A program made the translations under genes and the position numbers. From positions 4,003,501 to 4,067,500 of the forward strand of contig NZ_AP019365.1 of assembly GCF_033095865.1 (NCBI RefSeq): DNA of 64,000 nucleotides, read 5' to 3'. Source of the stretch: Pseudomonas sp. KU43P (lineage in GTDB: Bacteria > Pseudomonadota > Gammaproteobacteria > Pseudomonadales > Pseudomonadaceae). Each line of letters begins with the position of its first letter. The first letter of the stretch is position 1. This document shows, piece by piece, positions 9,641 through 23,400 of this stretch. The notes under the pieces were generated by a model. It was not told the DNA's origin. It worked only from the letters and a program-made list of their open reading frames with translations, and searched no databases.

Positions 9641-10495
9641 ATGACTGCACACCTAATCGATGGCAAGGCGATCGCCGCCAACCTGCGCAAAGAGATCGCT
9701 CAACGTGTCGAGGAGCGTCGCCAGCAAGGCCTGCGCACGCCGGGCCTGGCGGTGATCCTGGTCGGCACCGACCCCGCCTCCCAAGTCTATGTCTCGCACA
9801 AGCGCAAGGACTGCGAAGAGGTCGGCTTCATTTCGCAAGCCTTCGACCTGCCCAGCGATACCACGCAGCAAGCCCTGACCGAGCTGATCGACCGCCTCAA
9901 CGACGACCCGGCCGTCGACGGCATCCTGCTTCAGCTGCCGCTGCCGGCGCACCTGGATGCCTCGCTGCTGCTCGAGCGCATCCGCCCGGACAAGGACGTC
10001 GATGGCTTCCACCCTTACAACATCGGCCGCCTGGCCCAGCGTATCCCGCTGCTGCGCCCGTGCACGCCAAAAGGCATCATGACCCTGCTGGAAAGCACCG
10101 GCCAGGACCTGTACGGCATGGACGCGGTCATCGTCGGCGCGTCCAACATCGTCGGCCGTCCGATGGCCATGGAGCTGCTGCTGGCCGGCTGCACCGTGAC
10201 TGTCTGCCATCGCTTCACCAAGGACCTGGCCGGCCACGTCGGCCGTGCCGACTTGGTGGTCGTGGCTGCCGGCAAGCCGGGGCTGGTCAAAGGTGAGTGG
10301 ATCAAGCAAGGCGCCATCGTCGTCGACGTGGGCATCAACCGCCAGGACGACGGCAAACTGGTTGGCGATGTGGTCTACGAGACTGCCCTGCCACGCGCCG
10401 GCTGGATCACCCCGGTGCCGGGTGGCGTCGGGCCGATGACCCGGGCCTGCCTGCTGGAAAACACGCTGTATGCAGCCGAAGAGCTGCACAAGTAA
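9641..10495 (+). CDS. folD: Bifunctional methylenetetrahydrofolate dehydrogenase / methenyltetrahydrofolate cyclohydrolase
   Basis: Interconverts 5,10-methylene-, methenyl- and 10-formyl-tetrahydrofolate with NADP, supplying one-carbon units. The ATG at 9641 gives 284 residues ([15 protein letters not shown]), the usual length; an ATG 18 bases upstream in frame is possible. Visible motifs are the catalytic Lys region [14 protein letters not shown], the substrate loop [16 protein letters not shown], and the Rossmann [10 protein letters not shown] and [10 protein letters not shown] signatures. It is transcribed away from the tRNA operon and ends with a strong terminator. No operon partner is seen. 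Confidence 0.97.
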   Translation: MTAHLIDGKAIAANLRKEIAQRVEERRQQGLRTPGLAVILVGTDPASQVYVSHKRKDCEEVGFISQAFDLPSDTTQQALTELIDRLNDDPAVDGILLQLPLPAHLDASLLLERIRPDKDVDGFHPYNIGRLAQRIPLLRPCTPKGIMTLLESTGQDLYGMDAVIVGASNIVGRPMAMELLLAGCTVTVCHRFTKDLAGHVGRADLVVVAAGKPGLVKGEWIKQGAIVVDVGINRQDDGKLVGDVVYETALPRAGWITPVPGGVGPMTRACLLENTLYAAEELHK

Positions 10496-10510
10496 GATGG
10501 CGTGAAATGA

Positions 10511-10543
10511 AGAACGGCACCTCTGTCAGGTGCCGTTTTTTTG
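10511..10543 (+). terminator. Terminator after folD
   Basis: Stem acggcacct/aggtgccgt, loop ctgtc, followed by seven to eight T. It starts about 18 bases after the folD stop. Confidence 0.9.
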
Positions 10544-10573
10544 CCTGGATTTTGTGGGCAGGCTGTTCCGGCC

Positions 10574-10659
10574 CCATCGCCGGCAAGCCGGCTCCCACAG
10601 GCGCTGCACAATGGTTGAGCGCTGCGCGGTACCTGTGGGAACCGGCTTGCCGGCGATGG
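10574..10659. repeat. Inverted REP pair (BIME-like)
   Basis: Arms ccatcgccggcaagccggct... (10574-10601) and its near-perfect reverse complement (10632-10659), separated by 30 bases. It lies between the convergent folD and ABC-operon 3' ends. Same family as the pairs near 40.2, 44.1, 49.7 and 51.7 kb. Confidence 0.85.
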
Positions 10660-10681
10660 AGCCAACGCAGTCCCTAGCCGA

Positions 10682-12421
<1,740 letters not shown>

Positions 12422-12459
12422 TGTGATCTCCCGATTGAGTTATTCCCCGGAGCCGTCGC

Positions 12460-12732
12460 TCAGCCCCAACGCATCACCACCAGCAGCCAGCCCAGCGACA
12501 GCAGCGAGGCCACCCACAAGGGCCAGTCGCTCAGCCCCACCACCAGCAGGTGCAGGTAGGCACTGACCAAGAGGCCGATGAACAACCGGTCGCCACGGCT
12601 GGTGACGAGCGGCAGGAAGCCACGCCGCTCGACACAGGGGCGGCGCAGTTCGAACACGGTCATGCCCAGCAACAACACGCCAATAGCGCTGAAGAACAGC
12701 GCCGTGGGCAAGGTCCAGGCCATCCACTCCAT
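12460..12732 (-). CDS. Small membrane protein DUF2160 (GlpU-like) of the ABC transporter
   Basis: A 90-residue protein with three hydrophobic stretches (about 6-26, 49-67 and 70-87) and the DUF2160 hallmarks MAWTLPTALFF and ERRGFLPLVTSRGDRLFIGLL. DUF2160 proteins are found almost only between the permeases and the binding protein of glycerol-type ABC systems, where the member is called GlpU. Its role is unclear and presumably it assists the permease. This gene is the best sign that the operon belongs to the GlpSTPQUV class and not to generic sugar importers. It lies 12 bases after the upstream permease. Confidence 0.85.
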   Translation of the reverse strand: MEWMAWTLPTALFFSAIGVLLLGMTVFELRRPCVERRGFLPLVTSRGDRLFIGLLVSAYLHLLVVGLSDWPLWVASLLSLGWLLVVMRWG

Positions 12733-12744
12733 GCGGCTACCTCT

Positions 12745-13545
<801 letters not shown>

Positions 13546-13548
13546 GGC

Positions 13549-14408
<860 letters not shown>

Positions 14409-14412
<4 letters not shown>

Positions 14413-15506
14413 GGCGCGGCCTCCAGCAGCACATCATCGACATACAGCATCAGCCACTGCGCCGGCAGGCTCACCCAGGCCTGCGCCCCAGGCAGTGGCC
14501 GGTCTTCGCCCAGACGCGCCTTGAGCGTTACCCCGCCCAGCGCCAGGGTGACGATGCGGTAGGTGCCCAGGTCTTCGATGTCCAGCACCTGCGCCGTGTA
14601 GGCCTCATCGAAGGGGCTGTCCCACAGCTGCACGAACTCTGGGCGAATCCCTACCTGCAAACGCCCGCCGCCCATTGCCGCCAGGCGCTCGCGCAGCCCC
14701 TCGGGCAAAGGCAAGTGGATATCACCGAAGGCGACGCCATCAGCCTCGGCGCGCACATCGATCAGGTTCATCCCCGGGCTGCCGATGAAGTAGCCGACGA
14801 AGGTGTGCCGGGGGCGCTCGAACAACTCGCGCGGGGTGCCGAACTGGACGATGCGCCCCCCGTGCATCACCGCGATCTTGTCGGCGAAGGTCGAGGCCTC
14901 CAGCTGATCATGGGTGACGTAGATCATGGTGATGTTGAACTGCTCATGGATCTGCTTGAGCTTGCGCCGCAGCTTCCATTTCAAGTGCGGGTCGATCACC
15001 GTCAGCGGCTCGTCGAAGAGAATCGCCGAGACATCGTCACGCACCAGGCCACGGCCCATCGAAACCTTCTGCTTCTCGTCGGCGCTGAGGTTGCGCGCCT
15101 TCTTGCGCAGCACCGCCGACAGGTCGAGCACTTCGGCAATCTCTTCCACCCGGCTGCGCACCCGGCCCTCGTCCAGGCCCTGATTGCGCAGGGGGAACGC
15201 CAGGTTGTCGAATACCGTCATGGTGTCGTACACCACCGGAAACTGGAACACCTGGGCAATATTGCGTTGCTGCGGCAACAGGTCGTTGACCGGCTTGCCG
15301 TCGAACAGCACTTCGCCATGGGAGGGGGTAAGCAGGCCGGAGATGATATTAAGCAAGGTCGACTTGCCGCACCCGGAAGGCCCCAGCAAGGCATAGGCAC
15401 CGCCCTGCTCCCACACATGGTCAAGGGCATGCAGCGCGTAATCGGCCTCGCTGGCAGGCTGGCGGCTGTAGCTGTGGGCCAGCTGGCGCAGGCGGATCTC
15501 GGCCAT
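14409..15506 (-). CDS. ABC transporter ATPase (GlpT-like), degenerate signature motif
   Basis: 365 residues: an ATPase domain followed by a TOBE-like C-terminal regulatory part. Walker A GPSGCGKS is intact at about 42-49 and Walker B reads AILFDEP. The ABC signature normally LSGGQ is LSADEKQK here, so this subunit probably contributes one weak ATP site in an asymmetric pair with the neighbouring ATPase. The start codon overlaps the previous stop by one base (TGATG). That arrangement of two unequal ATPases in one operon is characteristic of the GlpS/GlpT pair. Confidence 0.9.
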
Positions 15507-16600
15507 CAGGCACTCCTCGCCTGGCGCCGGCTCGGTGCCTGCACCAGGGCGCCAGCGCTGTCGAAGACGAACAGCTTGTGGGTGGGGATGAACACGCGAA
15601 TGGATGCATCCACCTGGTACTCATGGACGCCTGGCAGGTGCAGAACCATCCGCCAGTACTCGTTGCGCACGTGCAGGAAGGTCTCCGAGCCACTGATCTC
15701 GGCCAGTTCAACCTGCACGGCCAGCTCCAGGTCATCGTCGTGAGTCGGCACCAGGGTGAGGTGGCTGGGGCGCACGCCAAAACGATACTCACCCTCCCTT
15801 AAGTGCTGCAGGTCGGCGTTGCGGGCAAAGTGCACGGCCTGGGCCAGGCTCACTTCGTTGCCGCTGATGCGGCCCGGCACCAGGTTGATCGGCGGTTCGG
15901 AAAACAACTCGGCGGCCAGCACGCTGCAAGGGCGTTGATAGACCTCGGCAGTGGCGCCGCTCTGCACGATCCGGCCTTCGTGCAGCACGGTGGTGGTGCC
16001 ACCCAGCGCCAGCGCTTCGTTAGGCTCGGTGGTGGCATACACGGCAATGCAGTGGCGTGCGGCAAACAACTCGCGCAGCTCCTGGCGCAGCCCTTCGCGC
16101 AGCTTGTAGTCGAGGTTGACCAGCGGTTCGTCGAACAGGATCAGCGAAGCATCCTTGACCAGCGCCCTGGCCATGGCCGTGCGCTGCTGCTGGCCGCCGG
16201 ACAGCTCCAGCGGCAAGCGCTGCAGGTAGGCTTCGATACGCAGCATCTCGGCAGTTTCCTGCACACGCCGGCGAATTTCCTGTTCGACCAGGCCAGCCTG
16301 GCGCAACGGCGAGGCGATGTTTTCGAACACGCTCAGGGTCGGGTAGTTGATGAACTGCTGATACACCATCGACACGTTGCGGTGGCGCACCGGCACCCCG
16401 GTCACGTCCTGGCCATCCATCAGCACACGGCCGCTGTCCGGGCGGTCGAGGCCGGCCATCAGGCGCATCAGGCTGGTCTTGCCGGCCAGGGTGCGGCCCA
16501 GGAGCACGTTGAACGAGCCGGGTTCGAAACGCAGCGAGGCATCGATGATCCAGGCCTGGCCGTCGACACTGCGGCTGACCTGTTCCAGCACCAGGGACAT
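15506..16600 (-). CDS. ABC transporter ATPase (GlpS-like), first gene of operon
   Basis: With the ATG at 16600 (MSLVLEQVSRSVDGQ) the protein is 364 residues. An open frame continues upstream but would run through the promoter. Walker A is GRTLAGKT (35-42), with Leu in the fourth position where Gly or Ser is usual. The signature LSGGQQQR and Walker B LILFDEP are canonical, so this subunit supplies the normal signature missing in its partner. A TOBE-like C-terminal domain follows (RFGVRPSHLTL). A sigma-54-type promoter lies about 40 bases upstream. Confidence 0.9.
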   Translation of the reverse strand: MSLVLEQVSRSVDGQAWIIDASLRFEPGSFNVLLGRTLAGKTSLMRLMAGLDRPDSGRVLMDGQDVTGVPVRHRNVSMVYQQFINYPTLSVFENIASPLRQAGLVEQEIRRRVQETAEMLRIEAYLQRLPLELSGGQQQRTAMARALVKDASLILFDEPLVNLDYKLREGLRQELRELFAARHCIAVYATTEPNEALALGGTTTVLHEGRIVQSGATAEVYQRPCSVLAAELFSEPPINLVPGRISGNEVSLAQAVHFARNADLQHLREGEYRFGVRPSHLTLVPTHDDDLELAVQVELAEISGSETFLHVRNEYWRMVLHLPGVHEYQVDASIRVFIPTHKLFVFDSAGALVQAPSRRQARSA

Positions 16601-16636
16601 GGCGTGCCCTTCTTGTGATTGGCGTGCACCACACAG

Positions 16637-16653
16637 AGCCAGTTCCATGCCAG
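16637..16653 (-). promoter_or_regulatory. Sigma-54 (-24/-12) promoter of the ABC operon
   Basis: On the minus strand TGGCATG-gaac-TGGCT has the invariant GG and GC with the required ten bases between them (consensus TGGCACG-N4-TTGCW). The predicted start is about 25 bases upstream of the first ATPase ATG. The divergent gene is a sigma-54 activator, which supports the call. Confidence 0.65.
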
Positions 16654-16729
16654 GTTCGCCCCTGCCCTCTGGCATGCGGCTTTGCCTGATCAGGGCGGTC
16701 GCCAGCCATCGGCAACTGCACAGTTTCGC

Positions 16730-16785
16730 TGAACAACTGAACAGTCGCGGGTTTGACATTGAACAACCGTGAACGACACTGAACA
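16730..16785. promoter_or_regulatory. TGAAC box array, likely enhancer for the sigma-54 activator
   Basis: Five direct TGAAC boxes begin at 16730, 16738, 16760, 16770 and 16780. The last three are spaced exactly 10 bases, one helical turn. They lie about 80-140 bases upstream of the -24/-12 element of the ABC operon and just upstream of the activator gene, the expected place for an upstream activating sequence. Confidence 0.6.
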
Positions 16786-16823
16786 GCGGTCGGCCGATAA
16801 CAACAATCACACAGGACAGGCCC

Positions 16824-18578
16824 ATGGCCACATCCGCTTCGACCCACGCCCATTTGATCCAGGCCTCCTGGGCCCGCTGTCGCGAGCACGGCCTGCAGCC
16901 GCAGAGCGTGCCGGACTTCGACTGCCTCACCCGCAACGAACTGAACGCCCTGCTGGAGCGGCGCCAAACGCTGCTGCGCCTGACCCGCGACGAGGTGCTG
17001 CCGCAATACGCGCACTTGCTGGGCAACGCCAGTTACCTGGTGATGCTGGCCGACGCCAGTGGTTGCCTGCTCGACACCTGGGGTTCGCGACGCTTCGTCG
17101 AACCGCGCCAGCAGCACGGTTTCAGCGCGGGCGCCCACTGGCACGAGCGCGGCGTGGGCACCAATGCGCTGGGCACGGCGCTGGTCTGCGCCGAGCCGAT
17201 CCATGTCGGCCAGGACGAGCACTTCCTGCGCCAAAACCGCTACCTGGCCAGCGCCGCGGCGCCGCTGTTCGATGCCGAGCGACAGCTGGTCGGGGTGCTC
17301 GATGTGGCCAGCGACGGCTACCTGCCGGCCACCCAGACCCTGGGGCTGGTACGCATGATGGGCCAGAGCCTGGAGAACCGCCTGATCCTGGCGCAGCATG
17401 CCGAGCACCACGCGCAGCTGCTATTCAACAGCGCTTGCGACAACCTCGACAGCCCTTGGGCAGGCTTGCTGGTGTTCGATGAACACGGCCAGGTGCTGGC
17501 CGCCAATCACCGTGCCGATAGCCTGCTAGGCGGCAACCCGCTGCGCCAGCACCTCGAGCACCTGTTCCAGATCCCTTTGCCGCAGTTGCTCGCCCACCCC
17601 CAACGCCAGGCCTTCGCCTTGCAGGCCGCCGGGCGCAACCGCTTCCACTGCCAGTGGCAGGCCCCCAGCCAGCGCCCGCCACGCACGGCATCATCGGGCA
17701 GCGACCCGCGCCTGGAAAAGGCCCTGGCCCAGGCCAGCCTGCTGCTGGAGAAGGACATCCCCCTGCTGGTGCAGGGCGAAACCGGCGTCGGCAAGGAGCT
17801 GTTCGTCGAAACCCTGCACCGCGCCAGCAGCCGCGCCCGGCACCCGTTGATTGCAGTGAACTGCGCCGCCATTCCCGCCGAGCTGGTGGAGTCGGAGCTA
17901 TTCGGTTACGACAAAGGGGCGTTCACCGGCGCTCACCACAAAGGCAACCCCGGGCTGATCCGCAAGGCTGACCAGGGCATCCTGTTCCTCGACGAGATCG
18001 GCGATATGCCGCTGCCCACCCAGGCCCGCCTGTTGCGCGTGCTGCAGGCGCGCAGCATCCAGCCCCTGGGCAGTGGCGAACCGGTACCGGTGGATATCCG
18101 CGTGGTCTCGGCGAGCAACCGTGACCTCGCCGAAGAGGTACGCGCCGGGCGCTTTCGCCAGGACCTCTACTACCGCATCGCCGCCATGGCGGTGCTGTTG
18201 CCGCCCCTGCGCCAACGCAGCGACCGCCGGCAACTGATCGAGCAGGTGCATGCGCGCCATCGCGACCCAGGGCAGCCGGAACGGCTGTCGCCGGCCATCC
18301 TCGGGCTGCTCGATCGCCACCCCTGGCCTGGCAATGTGCGCGAACTGGTCAGCGTGATGCAGGTGGCATTGGCATTGGCTGGCAGCGGGCCGATCACGGT
18401 CGAGCACTTGCCCTCGGGTTTTCTGGCCGAGACCCAGTGGGCAGCAGATACAGGCACCGAGCTTCCCGAAGAAGACCTGCAGGCCCGGTTGCGCAGCGCC
18501 AACGGCAACCTGTCCGCGGTCGCCCGCGACCTCGGCATCAGCCGCACCACGTTGTACAAACGCCTGCGCGAACGGTGA
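16824..18578 (+). CDS. Sigma-54-dependent activator with GAF sensor domain (AcoR family)
   Basis: 584 residues in three parts. The N-terminal sensor region (about 1-220) includes a GAF-type domain (HERGVGTNALGTALVC, LASAAAPLFDAERQLVGVLDVAS), as in AcoR. The AAA+ domain has Walker A GETGVGKE (about 317-324), the sigma-54 contact loop GAFTGA (about 365-370) and LFLDEIGDM. A Fis-type helix-turn-helix lies at the end (SAVARDLGISRTTLYKRL). It is divergent from the ABC importer operon, whose first gene has a -24/-12 promoter, so it probably activates that operon in response to the transported compound or a metabolite. The RBS aggacagg precedes the ATG. Confidence 0.93.
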   Translation: MATSASTHAHLIQASWARCREHGLQPQSVPDFDCLTRNELNALLERRQTLLRLTRDEVLPQYAHLLGNASYLVMLADASGCLLDTWGSRRFVEPRQQHGFSAGAHWHERGVGTNALGTALVCAEPIHVGQDEHFLRQNRYLASAAAPLFDAERQLVGVLDVASDGYLPATQTLGLVRMMGQSLENRLILAQHAEHHAQLLFNSACDNLDSPWAGLLVFDEHGQVLAANHRADSLLGGNPLRQHLEHLFQIPLPQLLAHPQRQAFALQAAGRNRFHCQWQAPSQRPPRTASSGSDPRLEKALAQASLLLEKDIPLLVQGETGVGKELFVETLHRASSRARHPLIAVNCAAIPAELVESELFGYDKGAFTGAHHKGNPGLIRKADQGILFLDEIGDMPLPTQARLLRVLQARSIQPLGSGEPVPVDIRVVSASNRDLAEEVRAGRFRQDLYYRIAAMAVLLPPLRQRSDRRQLIEQVHARHRDPGQPERLSPAILGLLDRHPWPGNVRELVSVMQVALALAGSGPITVEHLPSGFLAETQWAADTGTELPEEDLQARLRSANGNLSAVARDLGISRTTLYKRLRER

Positions 18579-18729
18579 TGGCAGAAGCCTCACAGCCGAT
18601 TCGGCTGCCGTTTGCCTGAAATCAGCCGGTCCCGCTGGGCCGTGCCCTTGCTTCAGCCAGCATTTGCCCCCTGCCCGCAGGACAATAGCCTTGCGCCCAC
18701 TCTGAGAGCGCTGCTGCAGGGAGACCCTC

Positions 18730-19794
18730 ATGACCCGCTATATCGACGTGCAAGACCTCGCCCGCCTGGTCAACCGCAAGGGCCTGGCCACCTGCTTGAT
18801 GGAAATGGCCGAGTACATCCGCCAGGACTACCTGCGCTGGCAATCCTTCGAGAAGTGCGCTCGTGTGGCCAACCACTCGCCGGACGGGGTGATCGAACTG
18901 ATGCCGGTGGCCGATGCCAACCTGTATGCCTTCAAATACGTCAACGGCCACCCGAAGAATACCCGCGTCGGGCTGCCCACCGTCATGGCTTTCGGCACCC
19001 TGAGCGAAGTCAAGTCCGGCGCACCGCTGCTGCTCAGCGAAATGACCCTGACCACGGCAATCCGTACCGCCGCCACTTCGGCGCTGGCCGCCCGCTACCT
19101 GGCGCGCGAGGACAGCCGCAGCATGGCGTTGATCGGCAACGGCTCGCAGAGCGAATTCCAGGCCATCGCCTTCAAGGCACTGCTGGGCATCGATGAAATC
19201 CGCCTGTACGACATCGACCCCAAGGCCACTGCCAAACTGGTGGCCAACCTGGCCAATCGCCCGGGGTTGAAGCTGATCGTCGCCAAGTCCGTCGCCGAAG
19301 CGGTGCGCGGCGCCGACATCGTTACCACGGTCACCGCCGACAAGGCCTACGCCACCATCCTGACCCCGGACATGATCGAGCCCGGCATGCACCTTAACGC
19401 GGTGGGCGGCGACTGCCCCGGCAAGACCGAGCTGCACCGCGACATCGTCGAACGGGCGCGGGTGATCGTCGAGTACGAGCCGCAAAGCCGTGTCGAGGGC
19501 GAGATCCAGCAGATGCCGGCCGACTCCCCGGTGACCGAATTGTGGCACGTGCTCGCAGGCACCGCCCCCGGCCGCGAAAATGCCGAGCAGGTGACCCTGT
19601 TCGATTCGGTCGGCTTTGCCCTGGAAGACTACTCGGCGCTGCGCTATGTGCTGGATACCGCACGGGCCCTGAACATCGGCCAGGGCATCGCACTGGTGCC
19701 ATCGCTAGAGAACCCGAAAGACCTCTATGCACTGCTGCAACCACGGGTGGTGGAGATTCGCGCCAAGCACAAGGCCGGCAACGCATGCGCCTGA
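18730..19794 (+). CDS. ocd: Ornithine cyclodeaminase
   Basis: Converts L-ornithine to L-proline with release of ammonia using bound NAD. 354 residues of the OCD/mu-crystallin family. The N-terminal substrate part has Lys69 (FKYVNGHP) and the Rossmann part has GNGSQSEFQA at about 136. Asp228 lies in GGDCPGKTEL. Lys69 and Asp228 match the numbering of the P. putida enzyme of known structure, which makes true ornithine cyclodeaminase more likely than other family activities. An Lrp-type regulator follows on the same strand after a terminator, the usual neighbour in Pseudomonas. Confidence 0.93.
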   Translation: MTRYIDVQDLARLVNRKGLATCLMEMAEYIRQDYLRWQSFEKCARVANHSPDGVIELMPVADANLYAFKYVNGHPKNTRVGLPTVMAFGTLSEVKSGAPLLLSEMTLTTAIRTAATSALAARYLAREDSRSMALIGNGSQSEFQAIAFKALLGIDEIRLYDIDPKATAKLVANLANRPGLKLIVAKSVAEAVRGADIVTTVTADKAYATILTPDMIEPGMHLNAVGGDCPGKTELHRDIVERARVIVEYEPQSRVEGEIQQMPADSPVTELWHVLAGTAPGRENAEQVTLFDSVGFALEDYSALRYVLDTARALNIGQGIALVPSLENPKDLYALLQPRVVEIRAKHKAGNACA

Positions 19795-19800
19795 TTGACC

Positions 19801-19828
19801 AGGGGCTGCTGCGCAGCAGCCCCTTTTT
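19801..19828 (+). terminator. Terminator after ocd
   Basis: Perfect 12-base arms aggggctgctgc/gcagcagcccct followed by TTTTT, starting seven bases after the ocd stop. Confidence 0.85.
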
Positions 19829-19870
19829 GCCTACCCTGTCCATGCCCCTTCGACAAAGAAGCCCACGTGC

Positions 19871-20362
19871 ATGGACACCCCGGACACCCCTCTGCCACCG
19901 CTGGACCGTATCGACGAAGCCATCCTCGCGGTGCTGCGCGTCGATGGCCGTATCACCTTCGAAAAACTCTCGACCCTGGTCCACCTCACCCCGCGCCCGT
20001 GCCTGGAGCGCGTGCGCAAGCTGGAGCGACGCGGCGTGATTCGTGGCTACGGCGCGATCATCGACCAACAGAAGGTCGCTCCGGGCCTGTCCCTGCTGGT
20101 GCTGGTGGCTCTGTCCAACCAGAGCGGGCGTGTCGCGCAGAAAGCCTTCGAGGCCACCATGCGCGCCTGCCCGCAGGTGCAAGAGTGCCAGTTGATCAGC
20201 GGCCATTTCGACTACAGCGTGCGCCTGCACTGCCGTGACATGGAGCACTACCGGGTGCTGAGCGAAAGCTGGATGAACACCGAGGCCCTGCACATCGACA
20301 AGCTGGTCGCCCACCCGGAGCTGGCAGTGGTGAAAAGCAGCGCGGGGCCTGTCGACGGGTAG
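19871..20362 (+). CDS. Lrp/AsnC-family transcriptional regulator
   Basis: 163 residues: an N-terminal helix-turn-helix (LDRIDEAILAVLRVDGRITFEKLSTLV... RPCLERVRKLERRGVIRGY) and a C-terminal ligand-binding RAM/AsnC domain (LLVLVALSNQSG, CQLISGHFDYSVRLHCRDM). It sits directly after ocd, so an amino-acid ligand such as ornithine or proline and control of ocd are the simplest guess. The RAM segment is complete, so it should form the usual dimers and octamers. No obvious operator was identified in the 150 bases before ocd. Confidence 0.9.
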   Translation: MDTPDTPLPPLDRIDEAILAVLRVDGRITFEKLSTLVHLTPRPCLERVRKLERRGVIRGYGAIIDQQKVAPGLSLLVLVALSNQSGRVAQKAFEATMRACPQVQECQLISGHFDYSVRLHCRDMEHYRVLSESWMNTEALHIDKLVAHPELAVVKSSAGPVDG

Positions 20363-20432
20363 TGTCTATCTACCCGCTTGCCTGATCCGGGCATCGCTAG
20401 CCTCCCTGCTCCCCCCACAGCAGGAGCTGTCG

Positions 20433-23400
20433 ATGACACATGCACACCACACCCACCTCGCCCTCATCCAGCGTCAGACCCCGCAGTGGTTGAGACAGGC
20501 CAGCGCGGCCGAGCGTGCCGAGCTGGCCCGGCTGATCCGGGACAGCCAGCGACAGACCCATCGCCTGAAAAAGGCCTTCGCGCGCTTGCATCCGGTCAAT
20601 GCCTTCTGCAAGCCGTTGCTCGAGCGAGCGCTGGAGCGCTGGTTCCCGGATACGCCTGTGTCAATACTGCTCAAGGCCCGGGTGCTGTTCACCGACGCGA
20701 CGCCACCCAGGCACCTGTCGATGCTAGAAGCCGCCTTGCAGAATGCCGAAGCCGATACGCCCATCCGCCTGCTCGCCGACGACTTCAGCACCCTGGCACT
20801 GGATACCACAACCCTGATCAAAGGCATTCGCAACCTGGACCTGGGCCAGCGCTACCGCTACCACCTGGGCGACATCGTCGATAACGATACGTTTCGCGAG
20901 CTGCAGGCGGCGCAAGACCGCAGTGCCTTGCGCGCCGAGCTGGCAATGGCCCGCCTGCGTGGCGACGTCACCCCCAACGGCGAAGCGCTGGTAAAGGCGG
21001 CGCTGGACAATCACACGCAAATCACCACTGATGACGGCAGCCGAGAGGTGCAGTGCCAGTTCGTCAGCCTGTTCGGCACTCCGCTCAACGGCCCCCTGGT
21101 TATCCAGTTGCAGGCCCCTGCCGCCGACGACCCCTGCCTGCTATACCTGCCGGGCGACCCACAGGGTGCTCTGCGTCAATACACCTCCCTGGGCAAATTG
21201 AAAGGCGAGCTGACCGAGCGCCTGGCCGATCACGATTTCCGCGCCTTCTTCATCCGCCATGTCCCCCTGGCCAAACAGCCCGGTTTTCTCCAGCGCCTGC
21301 GCGAAACCCTGTACCCCCGCTACCCTTATGCTGAACTGCATCCCACCCCACCGGTGCTGGACAAAGGTGACCGGTTCAGCTGGCTCAAGCGCGCCTTTCC
21401 CGGGCCTCGCGACATCTGGCAGGAAACCCGCGACAAGAATGCCAAGCTACCGCTGACCCTGACGCAATGGCGCGGCGACTGCTTCACGGCCCGTGCGCGA
21501 ACGCTGGTGGAGCGCAAGTTCATGGATGCCGCGAGCGTCGCCGTGCCGGTCGCCCAGCTCGACGCACAGGCGCAACTGGCACGCATTGAGAGCTGGCTGG
21601 GCACCGGGCTGACGGTACTGAACATGGCCAGCTTCTTCGTGCCGGGCCTGGCCGAACTGATGCTGGTGGTGGGCGGCGCGCAGATCGTCGACGAATTCCT
21701 CGAAGGCGTGCACGCTGCCAACGAGCAGGACAGCGACGCGGCCATCGCCCACCTGTTCAGCGTCGTGGAGAGCCTAGTGCAGTTCGCCGCCCTTGGCGCC
21801 GTGGAAGGGCTGAATGCACCCGCCGGGCCTTTGCAGGCCTGGCACCTGGTCGACAGCGAGGCGGGTACCCGCTTATGGCACGGCGACCTCACGCCCTTTC
21901 ACCGCGAAGCGCCGAAACTGCTGGAGGCGCGTGCCGACGGCCTGCATCACGCAGCAGGGCAAACCTGGCTCAAGCTGCAAGAGCAACGCCTACCACTGCA
22001 AAACACCACCGATGGCAGTCGATGCCTGGCTGCAACCCTCGGACATCGCCTCCAGCCGGCCTTGCAGGGTCTCGAGCCCGGACCGTGGATCTTCGCCCAT
22101 GAACGACCGTTGCACTGGGACCGCGAGCAACTGTTGCAGCGTCTCGCCAGCAGCGCCACCGGCATGGACCAGCCTGCACTGCAGCGCGCCCTGCAATGCA
22201 GCGGCTATGACGAAGCGCGGCTGCGCCGGGTGATGGTCGACCGAGAATCCGCCCCTGCGTTACTGCTCGACAGCCTGGAGGCACTGGGAGGCAAGGTGCC
22301 CCCACCACCGTCGCCGGCACCTGAAGGCGCGCCGCTGGCACGGGATTTCCCTACGCTCTCTGCCCGCGCCCAGGCCGAGATACTTGCCCAGGCACGCCCT
22401 GCGGAGCTGGCGCACATGCAACAGACCGGGCGCCTGCCCTTGCGAGTGGCCGAAACCGCTCGCCTGTACCTGAGGGAGGCCCGCATTAACCGCGCCCTGG
22501 CCCGCCTGCAGCAGCACAGCGGCCAGGCTGTGGATCGCGATGCCTTGATCATCGGCGCGCTTGAACAGTTGCCCGGATGGACCGGCACTGTGCGCATCGA
22601 ACTGCGCGAAGGCATTGGCTCCGGTCGGCTAATCCATGCCTGCGGCGATGAAGCATTGCCCGCGAAAACCGTCATTCGTACCGAAAAAGGCTACGAGCCA
22701 CGCAATGAAAAGGGCGAAACCCTGGCCAACCGGGTCGAAATCTACCAGGCCATTCTCAATGCCTTGCCCGACAGCGAACGCCTGTCGCTCGGCCTGCAGA
22801 TACATGCGCCCGAGGCGCTCAACGATGCCCTGTTCGACATCCTGGTCGCTGACCGGGCGCAGGCGGCACGCCACTTGGGCATGCAACCAGTGCGCCCTCT
22901 TTATCGCTTGCCACGCCGCCTGCCTGGCGGCCAGATCGGCTACCCGCTCAGCGGCCGCGGCCAAGGCTGGATCAGCGAAGACGAACTGTTCAACCAGCTC
23001 TTCCCCTCCACCGAGCCACACGCCCGGGTCGTGCTGCGTCAACGCCTGATCCAGGAAGCCGGCGGGCAACCCTTCGGCGCGCTGCTCGAACAATTGAGGG
23101 TCGAATACCAGGCGCTGGAAAGTACCCTTCAGCTCTGGGTCCACGAGCCCTACGTGGCCGACGGCGGCGCCTTCGTGGTGCAGCGCAGCGCCCGCACCGA
23201 AGCGGCCCAGCGCTTGCGCATGGCCTGGCGCCGTGAGTCGAGCAACGTGACCAGCAGCATTGAGTATGTGGTCCTCGACCTGGATGGCCGCAACCTCGGC
23301 GCCCTGCCCACCCTGCCGATGCCCATGCCCCATGTGCGCCAGTTGAGCATCACCTCCCTGTACGACTCGTCGATGGCCAGCCTGGATGGTTTTCTCGACA

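Noticed and set aside
15506..17026. Extended start of the first ABC ATPase at 17026
   Set aside because: The extension crosses the sigma-54 promoter and the divergent activator gene and has no ABC homology; the ATG at 16600 gives a normal N-terminus.
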